A DNA stretch of 64,000 nucleotides from Sphingomonas sp. C3-2 (GTDB taxonomy: Bacteria > Pseudomonadota > Alphaproteobacteria > Sphingomonadales > Sphingomonadaceae). This document shows, in pieces, positions 8,703 through 17,754 of the stretch (position 1 is the first letter of the stretch; each line of letters starts with the position of its first letter). A program made the translations under genes and the position numbers. The stretch lies in NCBI RefSeq assembly GCF_033025475.1, contig NZ_CP130322.1:682001-746000 (forward strand). The letters are read 5' to 3'. Under the pieces are notes generated by a model. The model ran no database searches. It had not been told where the DNA came from and worked only from the letters and a program-made list of their open reading frames with translations.

Positions 8703-8786
8703 GTCCCATCCGCTCCCATATTTTATATGGCGCTATGGGTAACAATTTTGCTGGCGGCAGACTGTCACACAAGTTACAATCCAAGC
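8703..8786. promoter_or_regulatory. Divergent control region of the AtuA operon and the Crp/Fnr gene
   Basis: The 84 bases between divergent starts carry two inverted repeats: CCCATA (8715-8720) with TATGGG (8734-8739), and GGTAAC (8738-8743) with GTTAC (8773-8777). The nearby TGTCACACAAGTTACA resembles half of a Crp-type site. The adjacent Crp/Fnr protein may bind here and control both genes. No promoter was proven. Confidence 0.4.
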
Positions 8787-9485
8787 ATGAAAAAAGAAGA
8801 GCGAGCCTTGGCCCTTCATGTGCTGCGACAGGTTGGATGGCTAAAGGATTACTCCTCCGCGCTCGCTGAGAATTTAGTCGCAGAAGGCAGCCTCGTGCGG
8901 CTCAACACCGGGGAATGGGCCCAAGCCGAAGGAGACGACCGGAGCGGCCTGTTCGTGGTGATCGAAGGCGTGCTCCATTCCTATTGCGCGGCACCAGGCG
9001 ACAAGGAGGTCATGATCGGCCTTGCCGGGGCGGGATCGGTGCTCGGTCATGCCACGCGCTTCAGTGGCGGCCCCCGCCTTGTCACAGCCGTTTGTGTGGA
9101 ACCCTGCATCCTCTTGGAAATATCGGAAGCGGCGCTCGAACGGGTTGCCGAATGCCAGCCCGAAATCTGGCGCGCCATCGCCGGCTTCGCCTACGCCAAT
9201 ATGCGCAGCGCCGTCCGCATGGCGGCGGAAGTGATTTCGCTGCGCCCACGCGAACGCATCGCCGCGCGCCTGCTGGCCGCCGCCGACGGCCATCGCGCAA
9301 CAGTCATGGAGCCGACCCCGATTATCCGCCTTAGCCAGGAATTGCTGGGCGAAATGACCGGCCTCACCCGCAAGACGGTGAATGTCCATCTGTCGGCATT
9401 CGAACGGGATGGGCTGATCGAGGTCGGCTATGGCCAGATCAGCCTGTGCGATTTGGAACGCTTGCGCGCCGTCGCCAACGGTTAG
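8787..9485 (+). CDS. Crp/Fnr family transcriptional regulator
   Basis: A 232-residue regulator. Residues about 20-130 form a cyclic-nucleotide-binding-type beta-barrel (GLFVVIEGVLHSY, LGHATRFSGGP), and the C-terminal winged helix contains ELLGEMTGLTRKTVNVHLSA as recognition helix. There is no Fnr-type cysteine cluster. The ATG at 8787 fits the domain start; a longer open frame upstream would read back through the divergent promoter. It diverges from the AtuA operon and converges with a cupin gene. It probably senses a pathway compound and controls the catabolic operon; this is inferred from position. Confidence 0.85.
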   Translation: MKKEERALALHVLRQVGWLKDYSSALAENLVAEGSLVRLNTGEWAQAEGDDRSGLFVVIEGVLHSYCAAPGDKEVMIGLAGAGSVLGHATRFSGGPRLVTAVCVEPCILLEISEAALERVAECQPEIWRAIAGFAYANMRSAVRMAAEVISLRPRERIAARLLAAADGHRATVMEPTPIIRLSQELLGEMTGLTRKTVNVHLSAFERDGLIEVGYGQISLCDLERLRAVANG

Positions 9486-9515
9486 ATTCCGCAAGCAAAA
9501 TACCGAGACCGGCGA

Positions 9516-10061
9516 TTAGCGCTGCGACGGTGGTCTCTCGTTTTCCCATTGCGGCATATGCCGGGCATAGGATTGGGAAACCTTCTCCCAATGCGCCGCG
9601 TCATTGCCCTTGAAATGGATGTTAAACTGCGCCGCATTGCGGAATTCCAGCAGTTCACATCCCTCATTGCCGACTTCCAGGACATAGGCTTGCTCGGCCG
9701 GGACATATATCCCGTCACCCGGGCCGAGACGCGCTGCGCCAAAGCGGGCTTCGCCTGCCAATATATAATAAATGCAATCGGCATTGTGGCTGTGGCGCGG
9801 CGATATGAAACCGGTTTTGAACCAGGCATGGCTCAGGCTGACACCCTCCTCACCTCCCGATTGGAAGAGGATTGTCGTGTGCGAGGCATCGGCTGCTCTC
9901 GGCCCTGAACCCATGATCCGCGCCAGACCGGCCATGGTTTCCGGATCGACACCATCAAAAGGCATTGTTTCGTGATCGAGAGCGACACCCTCGCCCGCAC
10001 GGAACAAGGTCATACGCTTGCGGGCGGACACAGGCGCGCCAAGGGGCGTCTCGTTGTTCAT
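9516..10061 (-). CDS. Cupin domain protein
   Basis: A 181-residue single-domain cupin. Motif 1 is visible as HSHNADCIYYILAGEARFG and motif 2 as the following GDGIYVPAEQAY, giving the metal-binding double-stranded beta-helix at residues 95-150. The start at 10061 follows GAGGCGTGC; upstream in-frame codons lack ribosome sites and translate into non-conserved sequence. It converges with the Crp/Fnr gene and lies at the edge of the catabolic cluster, so it may be a pathway dioxygenase, isomerase or sensor. No specific reaction can be named. Confidence 0.75.
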   Translation of the reverse strand: MNNETPLGAPVSARKRMTLFRAGEGVALDHETMPFDGVDPETMAGLARIMGSGPRAADASHTTILFQSGGEEGVSLSHAWFKTGFISPRHSHNADCIYYILAGEARFGAARLGPGDGIYVPAEQAYVLEVGNEGCELLEFRNAAQFNIHFKGNDAAHWEKVSQSYARHMPQWENERPPSQR

Positions 10062-10356
10062 CGCTTGCACGCCTCGATTCCTCTCTCCGATGGTCATGTA
10101 GAGTGGAAAATAGCGCAATCCATTGCCGATGAATGTAACCAGAGTTACTTTGCACGAAGGAAATGCATCGCGCAGGCCGGAATCACATCTCCGCTCGCTA
10201 CAGCGAAATCGGCCTGCCTGGAAACGGCATAACGGCAGGGAACGCGTTCGATGCCAGGCTGAAAGAGGGCATATGACGCCGCCCCAACCGGGCACGCCAA
10301 AATCCTTTATTTACATACCGGTTACGGACGCAAGCGGACGTCCCCGGAAAGATCTC

Positions 10357-10441
10357 TGGTGCCCCTGGCCGGACTCGAACCAGCATGCCTTGCGGCGTTC
10401 GATTTTGAGTCGAATGCGTCTACCAATTTCGCCACAGGGGC
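10357..10441 (-). tRNA. tRNA-Leu (anticodon CAA)
   Basis: On the minus strand the acceptor GCCCCTG at the 5' end pairs with CAGGGGC before the discriminator A and an encoded CCA (10357-10359 on the plus strand read TGG). The anticodon loop CTCAAAA gives anticodon CAA, and a variable arm of class II type is present, as expected for leucine tRNA. The gene is 85 bases long and reads UUG codons. Confidence 0.96.
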
Positions 10442-10518
10442 AGCGATTTTTTGGCCACTAGCGGACACACAGCGCCACCGCAACTCCCTGTTTCACAAAC
10501 GCCTGCGAAATAATCTGC

Positions 10519-12027
10519 TCAATTGCGCGGCGGTTGACGGCGATAGCCCAGCGCCTCGGCGATATGCGCTCTGCCCACCCCCTCGGCCCCGCTCAGGTCG
10601 GCGATGGTGCGCGCGACCCGCAATATCCGGCCATAGCCACGCGCCGAAAGCCGCATCGCTTCGGCCGCCTGCGCGAGCAGCGCCCGCCCCGCCTCGTCGG
10701 GCAGGGCATGGCGTTCGAGCACCTCGCCATCGGCCTCAGCATTGGTACGGATGCCGTGTGCGGCATAGCGCTCGGCCTGCACACCGCGCGCCCGCGCCAC
10801 GCGCGCGGCCACCTCGGCCGAGCCCTCCGCCGGCGGCGGGAGCATGAGGTCGGCCGCACTCACGCCTTGCACCTCGACATGCAGGTCGATGCGGTCGAGC
10901 AGCGGCCCCGAAATCCGCGTCTGATAATCCGCCGCACAACGCGGCGCGCGCGCGCAGGCGAGCGCGGCATCGCCCAGATGCCCGCAGCGGCACGGGTTCA
11001 TCGCGGCAACGAGTTGCACGCGCGCCGGAAAGGTCACATGCGCATTGGCGCGCGCCACGCTCACCCGCCCGGTCTCGATCGGCTGGCGCAGCGAATCGAG
11101 CACCGCGCGCTGAAATTCAGGGAGCTCGTCGAGGAAAAGCACGCCGTGATGCGCCAGGCTCACCTCGCCCGGCCGCACACGAAGCCCCCCGCCCACCAGC
11201 GCCGCCATCGACGCCGAATGGTGCGGCGCGCGGAAAGGCCGGGTCCGCAAGAGCCGCCCGTCGGTGAGTTCCCCCGCCACCGAGGCGACCATCGACACCT
11301 CAAGCGCCTCCCCCGCATCGAGCGGCGGCAATATCCCCGGCAGGCACGCCGCCATTAATGATTTCCCCGCCCCTGGCGGGCCGATCATGAGCAGATTATG
11401 AGACCCAGCTGCCGCGATCTCAAGCGCGCGCTTGGCGCTTTCCTGTCCCTTCACCTGGCGCAGATCAGGGCCCTTATACCCGGTTTCGACCTCGCCCGGC
11501 ACGGGGGCGGCAAGCGGGCCGGTGCCGCGAAAATGGTTGAGCAGCGCCAACAGGTCGGGCGCGGCGAGCACCTCTATCTCCCCCGCCCATGCCGCCTCGG
11601 CCCCTTGCGGCGCGGGGCAGATCAGCCCCATCCCCTTTTCCATCGCGTGGAGCGCGGCGAGCAGCACGCCTTGTGCACCCGCAACCCGTCCGTCGAGCGC
11701 CAGTTCGCCGACGACGACATAGGATGCCAGCGTCTCGGCATCGATCACCCCCATCGCCCCCAAAAGCGCGAGCGCGATCGGCAAATCGTAATGCGATCCT
11801 TCCTTGGGCAGATCTGCTGGGGAGAGGTTTACCGTGATCCGCTTGGGCGGCAGCGACAGCCCCATCGCCGCGATCGCCGCGCGTACGCGTTCGCGGCTTT
11901 CGGCCACCGCCTTGTCGGGAAGCCCGACGACAATGAAGCTGGGAACCCCCGGCGCCAGCTGCACCTGTGTTTCGACCGCGCGAGCCTCCAGCCCGAGATA
12001 GGCCACCGTCGAGACGATCGATACCAT
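10519..12027 (-). CDS. comM: YifB/ComM family Mg-chelatase-like AAA ATPase
   Basis: A 502-residue ComM homologue. The N-terminal Lon-protease-like domain (FIVVGLPDKAVAESRERVRAA) is followed by a Mg-chelatase AAA module with Walker A GPPGAGKS near residue 215, Walker B LFLDELPEF, and the zinc-type cysteines in NPCRCGHLGD. ComM is a hexameric helicase that extends heteroduplex during natural transformation. The ATG at 12027 follows AAGGGGG, and the protein then begins MVSIVSTVAYLG as in homologues. It stands alone, downstream of tRNA-Leu. DprA, another transformation protein, is encoded at 37151. Confidence 0.92.
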   Translation of the reverse strand: MVSIVSTVAYLGLEARAVETQVQLAPGVPSFIVVGLPDKAVAESRERVRAAIAAMGLSLPPKRITVNLSPADLPKEGSHYDLPIALALLGAMGVIDAETLASYVVVGELALDGRVAGAQGVLLAALHAMEKGMGLICPAPQGAEAAWAGEIEVLAAPDLLALLNHFRGTGPLAAPVPGEVETGYKGPDLRQVKGQESAKRALEIAAAGSHNLLMIGPPGAGKSLMAACLPGILPPLDAGEALEVSMVASVAGELTDGRLLRTRPFRAPHHSASMAALVGGGLRVRPGEVSLAHHGVLFLDELPEFQRAVLDSLRQPIETGRVSVARANAHVTFPARVQLVAAMNPCRCGHLGDAALACARAPRCAADYQTRISGPLLDRIDLHVEVQGVSAADLMLPPPAEGSAEVAARVARARGVQAERYAAHGIRTNAEADGEVLERHALPDEAGRALLAQAAEAMRLSARGYGRILRVARTIADLSGAEGVGRAHIAEALGYRRQPPRN

Positions 12028-12149
12028 TCCCCACCCCCTTTGTCGGGGCCCCCACCCCGTCAGTGCGGCGGATAGTGGCGCGGCTTCGTTGCCTTGTCGA
12101 CACGATTGCAACGCCTTGCAGATCCCACCGCCCTTCCCACATGGGGACG

Positions 12150-12458
12150 ATGAGTTGGAAGGAACGCCTTGCCGCCTTCGGGAATGATCCGCGCGTGCGC
12201 TATGCGCTGTTCCTCATCGGCCTCGCCTGTATCCTGCTCTCGCCGCTGCTCGGCGTCGTGCCCGGCCCGGGCGGGCTGGTGCTGTTCGCGGTGGGCGCCG
12301 GGCTTGCGCTCAAGAATTCGCACTGGGCCAAGAAGCGCTATGTTGCGTTCAAGCGGCGCTGGCCCAAATATGGGCGCTGGGCCGATCACAGCCTGCGCCG
12401 GCCCAGCGCACGCCGCCGCGCGGCCATTCGCCGCGCCGAAACGGCCAAAGACGATTGA
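12150..12458 (+). CDS. Small PGPGW-type membrane protein
   Basis: A 102-residue protein with one clear hydrophobic region (about residues 18-48: ALFLIGLACILLSPLLGVV then PGPGGLVLFAVGAGLAL) followed by a strongly basic tail rich in Arg and Lys. The PGPG turn between two hydrophobic halves matches the PGPGW putative transmembrane family, whose function is unknown. Two in-frame ATGs exist (12141 and 12150); the second is chosen because GGGGACG precedes it, though the spacing is short. It diverges from comM and precedes rpmH. Confidence 0.65.
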   Translation: MSWKERLAAFGNDPRVRYALFLIGLACILLSPLLGVVPGPGGLVLFAVGAGLALKNSHWAKKRYVAFKRRWPKYGRWADHSLRRPSARRRAAIRRAETAKDD

Positions 12459-12541
12459 CTCGGGCCATGGATTTCAATATCCGCCCCTCGCGTACCGGTC
12501 GCCCGCGTTGGCGGCCATTTTCTGTTTTGACGTTTGAGGTA

Positions 12542-13006
12542 ATGAGCGATGAAGCGCACCTTCCAGCCGAGCAATCTCGTTCGCGCACGCCGTCACGGCT
12601 TCCGTGCACGCATGGCCACCCCCGGTGGTCGCAATGTGATCCGTGCCCGCCGTGCACGCGGCCGCAAGGTGCTTTCGGCCTGATCACCCTTAGCCGCCGG
12701 GCCGACTTTCTGGCGGCAAACGGCGGCAAGCGCGTGCCGATGCCGGGATTCGTCCTGCTCATTCGGCCGCGCGAGGATGGCGAATCGATGATTCGCATCG
12801 GCTATACCGTGACGAAAAAGATAGGCGGCGCTGTTGTCCGGAACCGGATGAAGCGCCGTTTTCGTGCGCTTGCTCGCGAAATTCTGCCCGAACAGGGCAT
12901 TGCGGGCGCCGATCATGTGTTGATCGGTCGCGCAGGCGGAATCGAACGCGATTTCGACGTCCTGCGCCGCGATCTTGCAAAGGCACTGGCAAAGGCAAGG
13001 CGGTGA
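12542..13006 (+). CDS. rnpA: Ribonuclease P protein component, with uncertain start
   Basis: RnpA is the protein subunit of RNase P, which matures tRNA 5' ends. The conserved body runs from [12 protein letters not shown] through the RNR signature ([17 protein letters not shown]) to the end, about 105 residues. There is no ATG, GTG or TTG in frame between that body and ATG 12542, which is 7 bases upstream of the rpmH start, so the canonical reading gives 154 residues with rpmH wholly inside. The extension is rich in Pro, Arg and Cys and not obviously conserved. The GAGG site is only 2 bases before this ATG. A CTG at 12680, overlapping the rpmH stop, is the alternative start. Confidence 0.8.
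   Translation: MSDEAHLPAEQSRSRTPSRLPCTHGHPRWSQCDPCPPCTRPQGAFGLITLSRRADFLAANGGKRVPMPGFVLLIRPREDGESMIRIGYTVTKKIGGAVVRNRMKRRFRALAREILPEQGIAGADHVLIGRAGGIERDFDVLRRDLAKALAKARR
12549..12683 (+). CDS. rpmH: 50S ribosomal protein L34
   Basis: The frame from ATG 12549 encodes 44 residues beginning [18 protein letters not shown] and ending RGRKVLSA, the classic highly basic L34 sequence at full length. GAGG at 12536-12539 is 9 bases upstream, good ribosome-site spacing. It is followed by rnpA, yidD, yidC and engB in the order common in bacteria. The gene lies inside a longer open frame that continues into rnpA in another reading frame. Confidence 0.95.
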   Translation: MKRTFQPSNLVRARRHGFRARMATPGGRNVIRARRARGRKVLSA

Positions 13007-13215
13007 TCGCCCGTTTGCTCATCCTGATCGCCCGTTTGTGGCAGATCGGCCCTTCCGCCATATTGCCGCCAAGCTGCCGCTTCGCGCCGAGCTGTTCGGC
13101 CTATGCAATCACCGCCATCAGCCGCTATGGCGCCTTGAAGGGCTCCTGGCTTGCCGCCAGGCGCATCGCCCGTTGCCACCCATGGGGCGGCTCCGGCTAC
13201 GACCCTGTACCTTGA
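13003..13215 (+). CDS. yidD: Membrane protein insertion efficiency factor YidD
   Basis: A 70-residue protein with the YidD hallmark of three conserved cysteines around [17 protein letters not shown] and the C-terminal [13 protein letters not shown]. It assists YidC-dependent membrane insertion at the inner membrane. The GTG start overlaps the rnpA stop by 4 bases (GTGA), and yidC follows, so the four genes are probably cotranscribed. Confidence 0.93.
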   Translation: MIARLLILIARLWQIGPSAILPPSCRFAPSCSAYAITAISRYGALKGSWLAARRIARCHPWGGSGYDPVP

Positions 13216-13267
13216 CCTGGAATCTGTATCATGACCGGGACTGAATCGATGATTTGGGGGAATGACG

Positions 13268-14977
13268 TTGGATAATAATCGCAACATGATCCTGGCGATC
13301 GTGCTGTCTGCGCTCGTATTGTTCGGATGGAGCTTCGCCTCCGAGCGCTGGTTTCCAACCGCAAACCCGCCCGCGACTCAGGTGGTCGACGGCAAGCAGG
13401 TTCCGGTTGCCAATCCTGAAACGGGCAGCCCGCTGCCCAACACGCCCGCCATCATGCGCGACCGCGCCGTTGTGCTGGGCGAAAGCGCGCGCGTCGCGAT
13501 CGACACCCCCGAACTGAAGGGGTCGATCAACCTCAAGGGCGCGCGGATCGACGATCTCACCCTCACCGCCTATAACGAAACCATCGCGAAAAATTCGCCG
13601 CCGGTGCGCCTGCTGTCGCCCGCTGGCGCCAAGCACAGCTATTTCGCGGGCTTCGGCTGGGCCGGTCAGGGCACAGCGCTCCCCAATGCGGACACCGTCT
13701 GGACGCCCAGCGCCGCGACGCTTACGCCCGCCGCCCCCGTCACGCTCAGCTGGGACAATGGCCAGGGCCTGCGCTTCGAAATCGAGGTCGCGGTCGACAA
13801 GGACTATATGTTCACGGTCAAGCAGAAGGTGTCGAACACCGGCCAGGGCGCCGTCGCCACCCAGGCTTATGGCTATGTCAGCCGCGACGGCGTTTCCGCC
13901 GATCCCGACAGCTGGACCATCCACACCGGCCCGATCGGCGTGTTCAACGCCAAGGCGAACTACAGCATCAACTTCAAGGACGTGGACGAAGCCGGCAATA
14001 ACGGCGTCCAGAACGCGTCCAAGGGCGGCTGGCTCGGCTTCACCGACAAATATTGGCTGACCGCGCTCGTCCCCGATCAGAACGCCAACATGACCGGCAC
14101 CTTCCGCGTCGGTACCGACAAGAATTATCAGGCAGACTTCACCAACGAAGCCGCCATTGTCGCACCCGGCAAGGCCGTCACCACCACCAGCCGTTTCTTC
14201 GCCGGCGCCAAGGAAGTCGGCGTGCTCAACAAGCACCAGGAAGCCGGCGTTCCGCTGTTCAGCTATTCGATCGACTGGGGCTGGTTCTGGTTCTTCGAAA
14301 AGCCGTTCTTCGGCCTGCTCGACTGGCTGTTCAAGCTGTTCGGCAATTTCGGCGTCGCGATCATCTGCCTCACGCTCATCATCCGCGTGCTGATGTTCCC
14401 GATCGCGCAGAAGCAGTTCAAGTCGATGGCCGGCATGCGCGTCATCCAGCCCAAGATGAAGGCGCTGCAGGAACGCTACAAGGACGACAAGCAGAAGCTG
14501 CAGCAGGAAATGCTGGCGCTCTATCAGAAGGAAAAGATCAACCCGCTGGCAGGCTGCCTTCCGATCCTGCTGCAGATCCCGATCTTCTACGCGCTCTACA
14601 AGGTGCTGATGCTGACGATCGAAATGCGTCACCAGCCCTTCGTGCTGTGGATCAAGGATCTGTCCGCGCCCGATCCGCTGACCCCGGTCAACCTGTTCGG
14701 CCTGCTTGATTTCACGCCGCCCAGCTTCCTTGCGCTCGGCGTGCTCCCGATCCTGCTCGGCATCTCGATGTACCTGCAGTTCAAGCTCAACCCGGCACCC
14801 GCCGATCCGATCCAGCAACAGGTGTTCGGCATCATGCCCTGGGTGTTCATGTTCATCATGGCGCCGTTCGCGGCGGGTCTGCAGCTTTACTGGCTGACCA
14901 ACAACATCCTTTCGATCGCCCAGCAAAAGTGGCTCTACAGCCGCCATCCGGCGATGCAGGAGGCTGCGTCCAAGTGA
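13268..14977 (+). CDS. yidC: Membrane protein insertase YidC
   Basis: A 569-residue inner-membrane insertase/chaperone of the Oxa1 family. It has an N-terminal membrane anchor ([14 protein letters not shown]), a large periplasmic beta domain to about residue 330, then the conserved hydrophobic core with [40 protein letters not shown] and a C-terminal pair of helices. TTG 13268 is preferred over ATG 13262 because GGGGG ends at 13260, which gives 7 bases to the TTG and only 1 to the ATG; the protein then begins MDNNRN, typical of the family. engB overlaps its stop by 4 bases. Confidence 0.95.
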   Translation: MDNNRNMILAIVLSALVLFGWSFASERWFPTANPPATQVVDGKQVPVANPETGSPLPNTPAIMRDRAVVLGESARVAIDTPELKGSINLKGARIDDLTLTAYNETIAKNSPPVRLLSPAGAKHSYFAGFGWAGQGTALPNADTVWTPSAATLTPAAPVTLSWDNGQGLRFEIEVAVDKDYMFTVKQKVSNTGQGAVATQAYGYVSRDGVSADPDSWTIHTGPIGVFNAKANYSINFKDVDEAGNNGVQNASKGGWLGFTDKYWLTALVPDQNANMTGTFRVGTDKNYQADFTNEAAIVAPGKAVTTTSRFFAGAKEVGVLNKHQEAGVPLFSYSIDWGWFWFFEKPFFGLLDWLFKLFGNFGVAIICLTLIIRVLMFPIAQKQFKSMAGMRVIQPKMKALQERYKDDKQKLQQEMLALYQKEKINPLAGCLPILLQIPIFYALYKVLMLTIEMRHQPFVLWIKDLSAPDPLTPVNLFGLLDFTPPSFLALGVLPILLGISMYLQFKLNPAPADPIQQQVFGIMPWVFMFIMAPFAAGLQLYWLTNNILSIAQQKWLYSRHPAMQEAASK

Positions 14978-15618
14978 GCACCGAAGAACGCACTCCGGAA
15001 ATGATCGAGGCCGCGCGAAAGGTTTTCGCCGGCCCGGTCACCTTCCTGAAATCGGCCCCTGCCCTCAAGTTCCTGCCCGATATGGACGCGCCCGAAGTCG
15101 CGTTTGCCGGGCGGTCCAATGTCGGCAAGTCGTCGCTGCTCAACGCGCTCACCAACCGCAACAGCCTGGCGCGCACCTCGAACACGCCGGGCCGCACGCA
15201 GGAACTCAACTTCTTCGACATCGGCGATCCGCTCATTTTCCGGCTCGTCGACATGCCCGGCTATGGCTTTGCCAAGGCGCCGAAGGATCTGGTCAAGCAG
15301 TGGCGGTTCCTCGTGAACGACTTTCTGCGCGGCCGCACCACGCTGAAGCGCACGCTGGTGCTGATCGACAGCCGCCACGGCATCAAGGATGTCGATCGCG
15401 ACATCATGAAGATGCTCGACGACGCCGCCGTCAGCTACCGCCTCGTCCTCACCAAGGCGGACAAGATAAAGCCCACCGAGCTGGCCACCACGATCGAAAA
15501 GACCGCGGCCGAGGCCCGCACGCGCCCCGCCGCGCACCCCGAGATCATCGCCACGTCGAGCGAAACCGGCTTCGGCATGGCCGAACTGCGCTCGGCCGTC
15601 CTCGAATCCCTCACCTGA
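14974..15618 (+). CDS. engB: Ribosome biogenesis GTPase YihA/YsxC (EngB)
   Basis: A 214-residue GTPase with G1 [10 protein letters not shown]3 [11 protein letters not shown]4 TKAD and G5 near TSSETG. EngB assists 50S subunit assembly. The start is GTG 14974, overlapping the yidC stop in a GTGA junction; the upstream in-frame ATG at 14929 lies inside yidC and is rejected. It closes the rpmH-rnpA-yidD-yidC block. A long imperfect hairpin follows 20 bases after the stop. Confidence 0.94.
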   Translation: MSTEERTPEMIEAARKVFAGPVTFLKSAPALKFLPDMDAPEVAFAGRSNVGKSSLLNALTNRNSLARTSNTPGRTQELNFFDIGDPLIFRLVDMPGYGFAKAPKDLVKQWRFLVNDFLRGRTTLKRTLVLIDSRHGIKDVDRDIMKMLDDAAVSYRLVLTKADKIKPTELATTIEKTAAEARTRPAAHPEIIATSSETGFGMAELRSAVLESLT

Positions 15619-15638
15619 TCCTCAGGCAACAGGGGCTT

Positions 15639-15687
15639 GCCCTTTCCCGGCTTTCCCGCAAAAGCGGAAAAAAGCCGGGATAAGGGC
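15639..15687 (+). other. Long imperfect hairpin after engB
   Basis: GCCCTT (15639-15644) plus TCCCGGCTTT (15645-15654) pair with AAAGCCGGGA (15671-15680) plus AAGGGC (15682-15687), with a single T bulge. Inside, CCGC (15656-15659) pairs with GCGG (15664-15667) around AAAA. That gives about 20 base pairs. It lacks a following T-tract, so it may be an mRNA stabiliser, a processing site or a Rho-independent-like terminator remnant rather than a standard terminator. Confidence 0.6.
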
Positions 15688-15738
15688 GGACACTTCTCCG
15701 CACCCCGGCCGTTAACCGGCAAAGCGTCAAGGGGTGCG

Positions 15739-16416
15739 ATGATCAAGCTCTTCATCGGAAACAAGGCCTATTCCAGCTGGTCGCTGCGCGGCTGGCTCGC
15801 GGTCCGCCAATCGGGCCTTGCGTTCGAGGAAAACGTCGTCCCGCTTTACGATCAGGATTGGGACAAGCGCCGCGAGGGGGACGAGTTCGCGCCCTCCTCG
15901 GGCAAGGTGCCGATCCTGTGGGATGACGAGATCGTCGTGTGGGACAGCCTCGCGATCGTCGAATATCTCGCCGAAAAGACCGATCCCCGCCTCTTCTGGC
16001 CCGAAGACCCCGCCGCACGCGCGATGGCGCGGTCGATGAGCGCCGAAATGCATTCGAGCTTCGCCGCGCTCCGGCGCGAGCACAGCATGAACATCCGCCA
16101 GATCTACGAACCCGTCCCGCCGTCCGACGCGGTGATGCAGGATATCGTCCGGATCATGCAGCTCTGGGCAGAGGCGCGCGCGCGCTTTGGCGGCACGGGC
16201 GATTTCCTGTTCGGCCAGTTCGGCGCGGCGGACATCATGTTCGCGCCCGTCGTCACGCGCTTCATCACCTATCAGCTTCCCGTCGCGCGCTTCGCCCAGC
16301 CCTATATGCAGGCGATCATCGACCATCCCTTCATGCAGGACTGGATCGCCGGCGCGCAGGAGGAGGAATGGGTGATCGAGCGTTTCGAGCAACTGCCCCC
16401 GCCCAAGGGGGCCTGA
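15739..16416 (+). CDS. Glutathione S-transferase family protein
   Basis: A 225-residue GST-like protein. The N-terminal thioredoxin fold contains YSSWSLRGWLA, where the serine or tyrosine near residue 11 would activate glutathione, and GKVPILWDDEIVVWDSLAIVEYLAE, the cis-proline and glutathione-gamma-glutamyl site. The C-terminal helical domain has the N-capping FLFGQFGAADIMFAPVV. Such proteins detoxify electrophiles or act as reductases. ATG 15739 is preferred because it begins exactly at the thioredoxin fold. It converges with the response regulator across a shared terminator. Confidence 0.85.
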   Translation: MIKLFIGNKAYSSWSLRGWLAVRQSGLAFEENVVPLYDQDWDKRREGDEFAPSSGKVPILWDDEIVVWDSLAIVEYLAEKTDPRLFWPEDPAARAMARSMSAEMHSSFAALRREHSMNIRQIYEPVPPSDAVMQDIVRIMQLWAEARARFGGTGDFLFGQFGAADIMFAPVVTRFITYQLPVARFAQPYMQAIIDHPFMQDWIAGAQEEEWVIERFEQLPPPKGA

Positions 16417-16436
16417 GGACCGCACCGGTCCGATAC

Positions 16437-16461
16437 GGGCGGCCAGTTGGCCGCCCTTTTT
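16437..16461. terminator. Bidirectional intrinsic terminator
   Basis: GGGCGGCCA (16437-16445) and TGGCCGCCC form a near-perfect stem with a very short loop, followed by TTTTT to 16461. It lies between the convergent GST and response-regulator genes. On the minus strand the run is less T-rich, so it works best for the GST. Confidence 0.85.
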
Positions 16462-16464
16462 CGT

Positions 16465-17172
16465 TCAGGCCGCCTTGGCCACCGGTTTCAGCACCGCGCG
16501 CAGGCGATAGCCCATGCCGTGCACCGTCAGCAGATATTTGGGCGTCTTGGGATCGGTTTCGATCTTCTCCCGCACCTTGTGGATCAGGACGCGCAGATGG
16601 CGCTGGGCGGCGGCATCGGCCTTGTCCCACAGCGCGTTCAGTATCTCGTCGGCCTCCACCGCCCGGTCCCCGCCCTTGGCGAGGATGGTGAGCAGCCGGT
16701 GTTCGTTCGCCGAGAAATAGACCAGTTCGCCGCCCACGATCGCGCACGGCTTTTCGGGGTCCAGGTCGATCATCTCGCTGCTGCCCTCGGGGCCGGGCGC
16801 CACCGGCGCGCCGGTGCGGCGCAGCGCCGCGCGGATACGCGCCAGCAATTCGCCGGGCAGGAAGGGCTTGGGCACGAAATCATCGGCGCCGCGGTCGAGC
16901 GCGGCGATCCGGTCCTTTTCGGAATCGAAGCCCGAGACGACGAGGATCGGCACCGGCGAATGCGCCCGCATGCGCGAGAGCAGCGCTTCCCCGTCCTGAT
17001 CGGGCAACCCCATGTCGAGCAGCACGGCGTCGAACCCACCGCCTTCGAACAGGGCCAGCGCTTCACGGCCGGTCTGCGCGGTCGTGCTTACGAAACCGCC
17101 AAATTCCAGTGTCGCCTCAAGCACATGCTGCAAGGCGGGATCGTCTTCGACGATGAGGACACGGGTATTCAT
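16465..17172 (-). CDS. OmpR/KdpE-type response regulator
   Basis: A 235-residue two-component regulator. The receiver domain has the acidic pair D10/D11, the phosphoacceptor D53 (LLDMGLPD), S80 and K102 (PKPF). The C-terminal winged helix contains DEILNALW, RHLRVLIHKVREKIE and YLLTVHGMGYRL, as in OmpR-class DNA-binding domains. Overall it resembles KdpE-like regulators. No histidine kinase gene is adjacent, so the partner is encoded elsewhere. The ATG at 17172 follows AGGA at a long spacing. Confidence 0.9.
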   Translation of the reverse strand: MNTRVLIVEDDPALQHVLEATLEFGGFVSTTAQTGREALALFEGGGFDAVLLDMGLPDQDGEALLSRMRAHSPVPILVVSGFDSEKDRIAALDRGADDFVPKPFLPGELLARIRAALRRTGAPVAPGPEGSSEMIDLDPEKPCAIVGGELVYFSANEHRLLTILAKGGDRAVEADEILNALWDKADAAAQRHLRVLIHKVREKIETDPKTPKYLLTVHGMGYRLRAVLKPVAKAA

Positions 17173-17304
17173 AAAAAATATGATTCCTGAAGGGATTAAT
17201 CTTTATATCACATTCAAACCAAAAATACGCATCCCCGTTGGGAATCCTCCCAATGGAAATGACCATTTTCCGAAACGCACTCGTCACGAAAAAGTCGCAC
17301 CCTT

Positions 17305-17754
17305 TCAGAATTCTGTCCCGTTTTTTCGCCGTTGCCGTCCGGTTCGCGCGTCAAGGTGCATGTCGATATCGGGGTAATGGCAGTCGCTCGCGGACGGTCG
17401 GCCGACCGCCACGAACACGCAATCGCATTCGCTTTCGTTAACAATCACATGGCCATTGCCGTCCATCTTGGGAAAGGCGGCCACATCGCCCGCGCGCAGC
17501 ATATGCCGCCCGAAATCGTCGATCAGCACCGCCTCCCCCAAAAGCATGACCACCAATTCGTCCTCGCCCTCATGCCAATGGCGCTGCGCAGACCACGCCC
17601 CCGGCTTCAACGTGACATGGCTCGCCCCGAAATCCGTAAGCCCCGTCACCGGCGCCAGCCGCCGATACCAGCGCCCCTCAACCACCCCCGCATATTCGGG
17701 CGGATAGCCCGTGGCATTGGTCTGCGGGATCGCATCGAGATCGATCTTGGGCAC
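17305..17754 (-). CDS. Cupin domain protein
   Basis: A 149-residue single cupin. The core has QRHWHEGEDELVVMLLGEAVLIDD (motif 1) and GDVAAFPKMDGNGHVIVN (motif 2), which would bind one metal ion. The start is a GTG at 17754 preceded by AGGAG. It stands alone, divergent from dapE. Proteins of this type include sugar-binding and small-molecule-binding cupins with unknown reactions; no substrate can be assigned. Confidence 0.8.
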   Translation of the reverse strand: MPKIDLDAIPQTNATGYPPEYAGVVEGRWYRRLAPVTGLTDFGASHVTLKPGAWSAQRHWHEGEDELVVMLLGEAVLIDDFGRHMLRAGDVAAFPKMDGNGHVIVNESECDCVFVAVGRPSASDCHYPDIDMHLDARTGRQRRKNGTEF

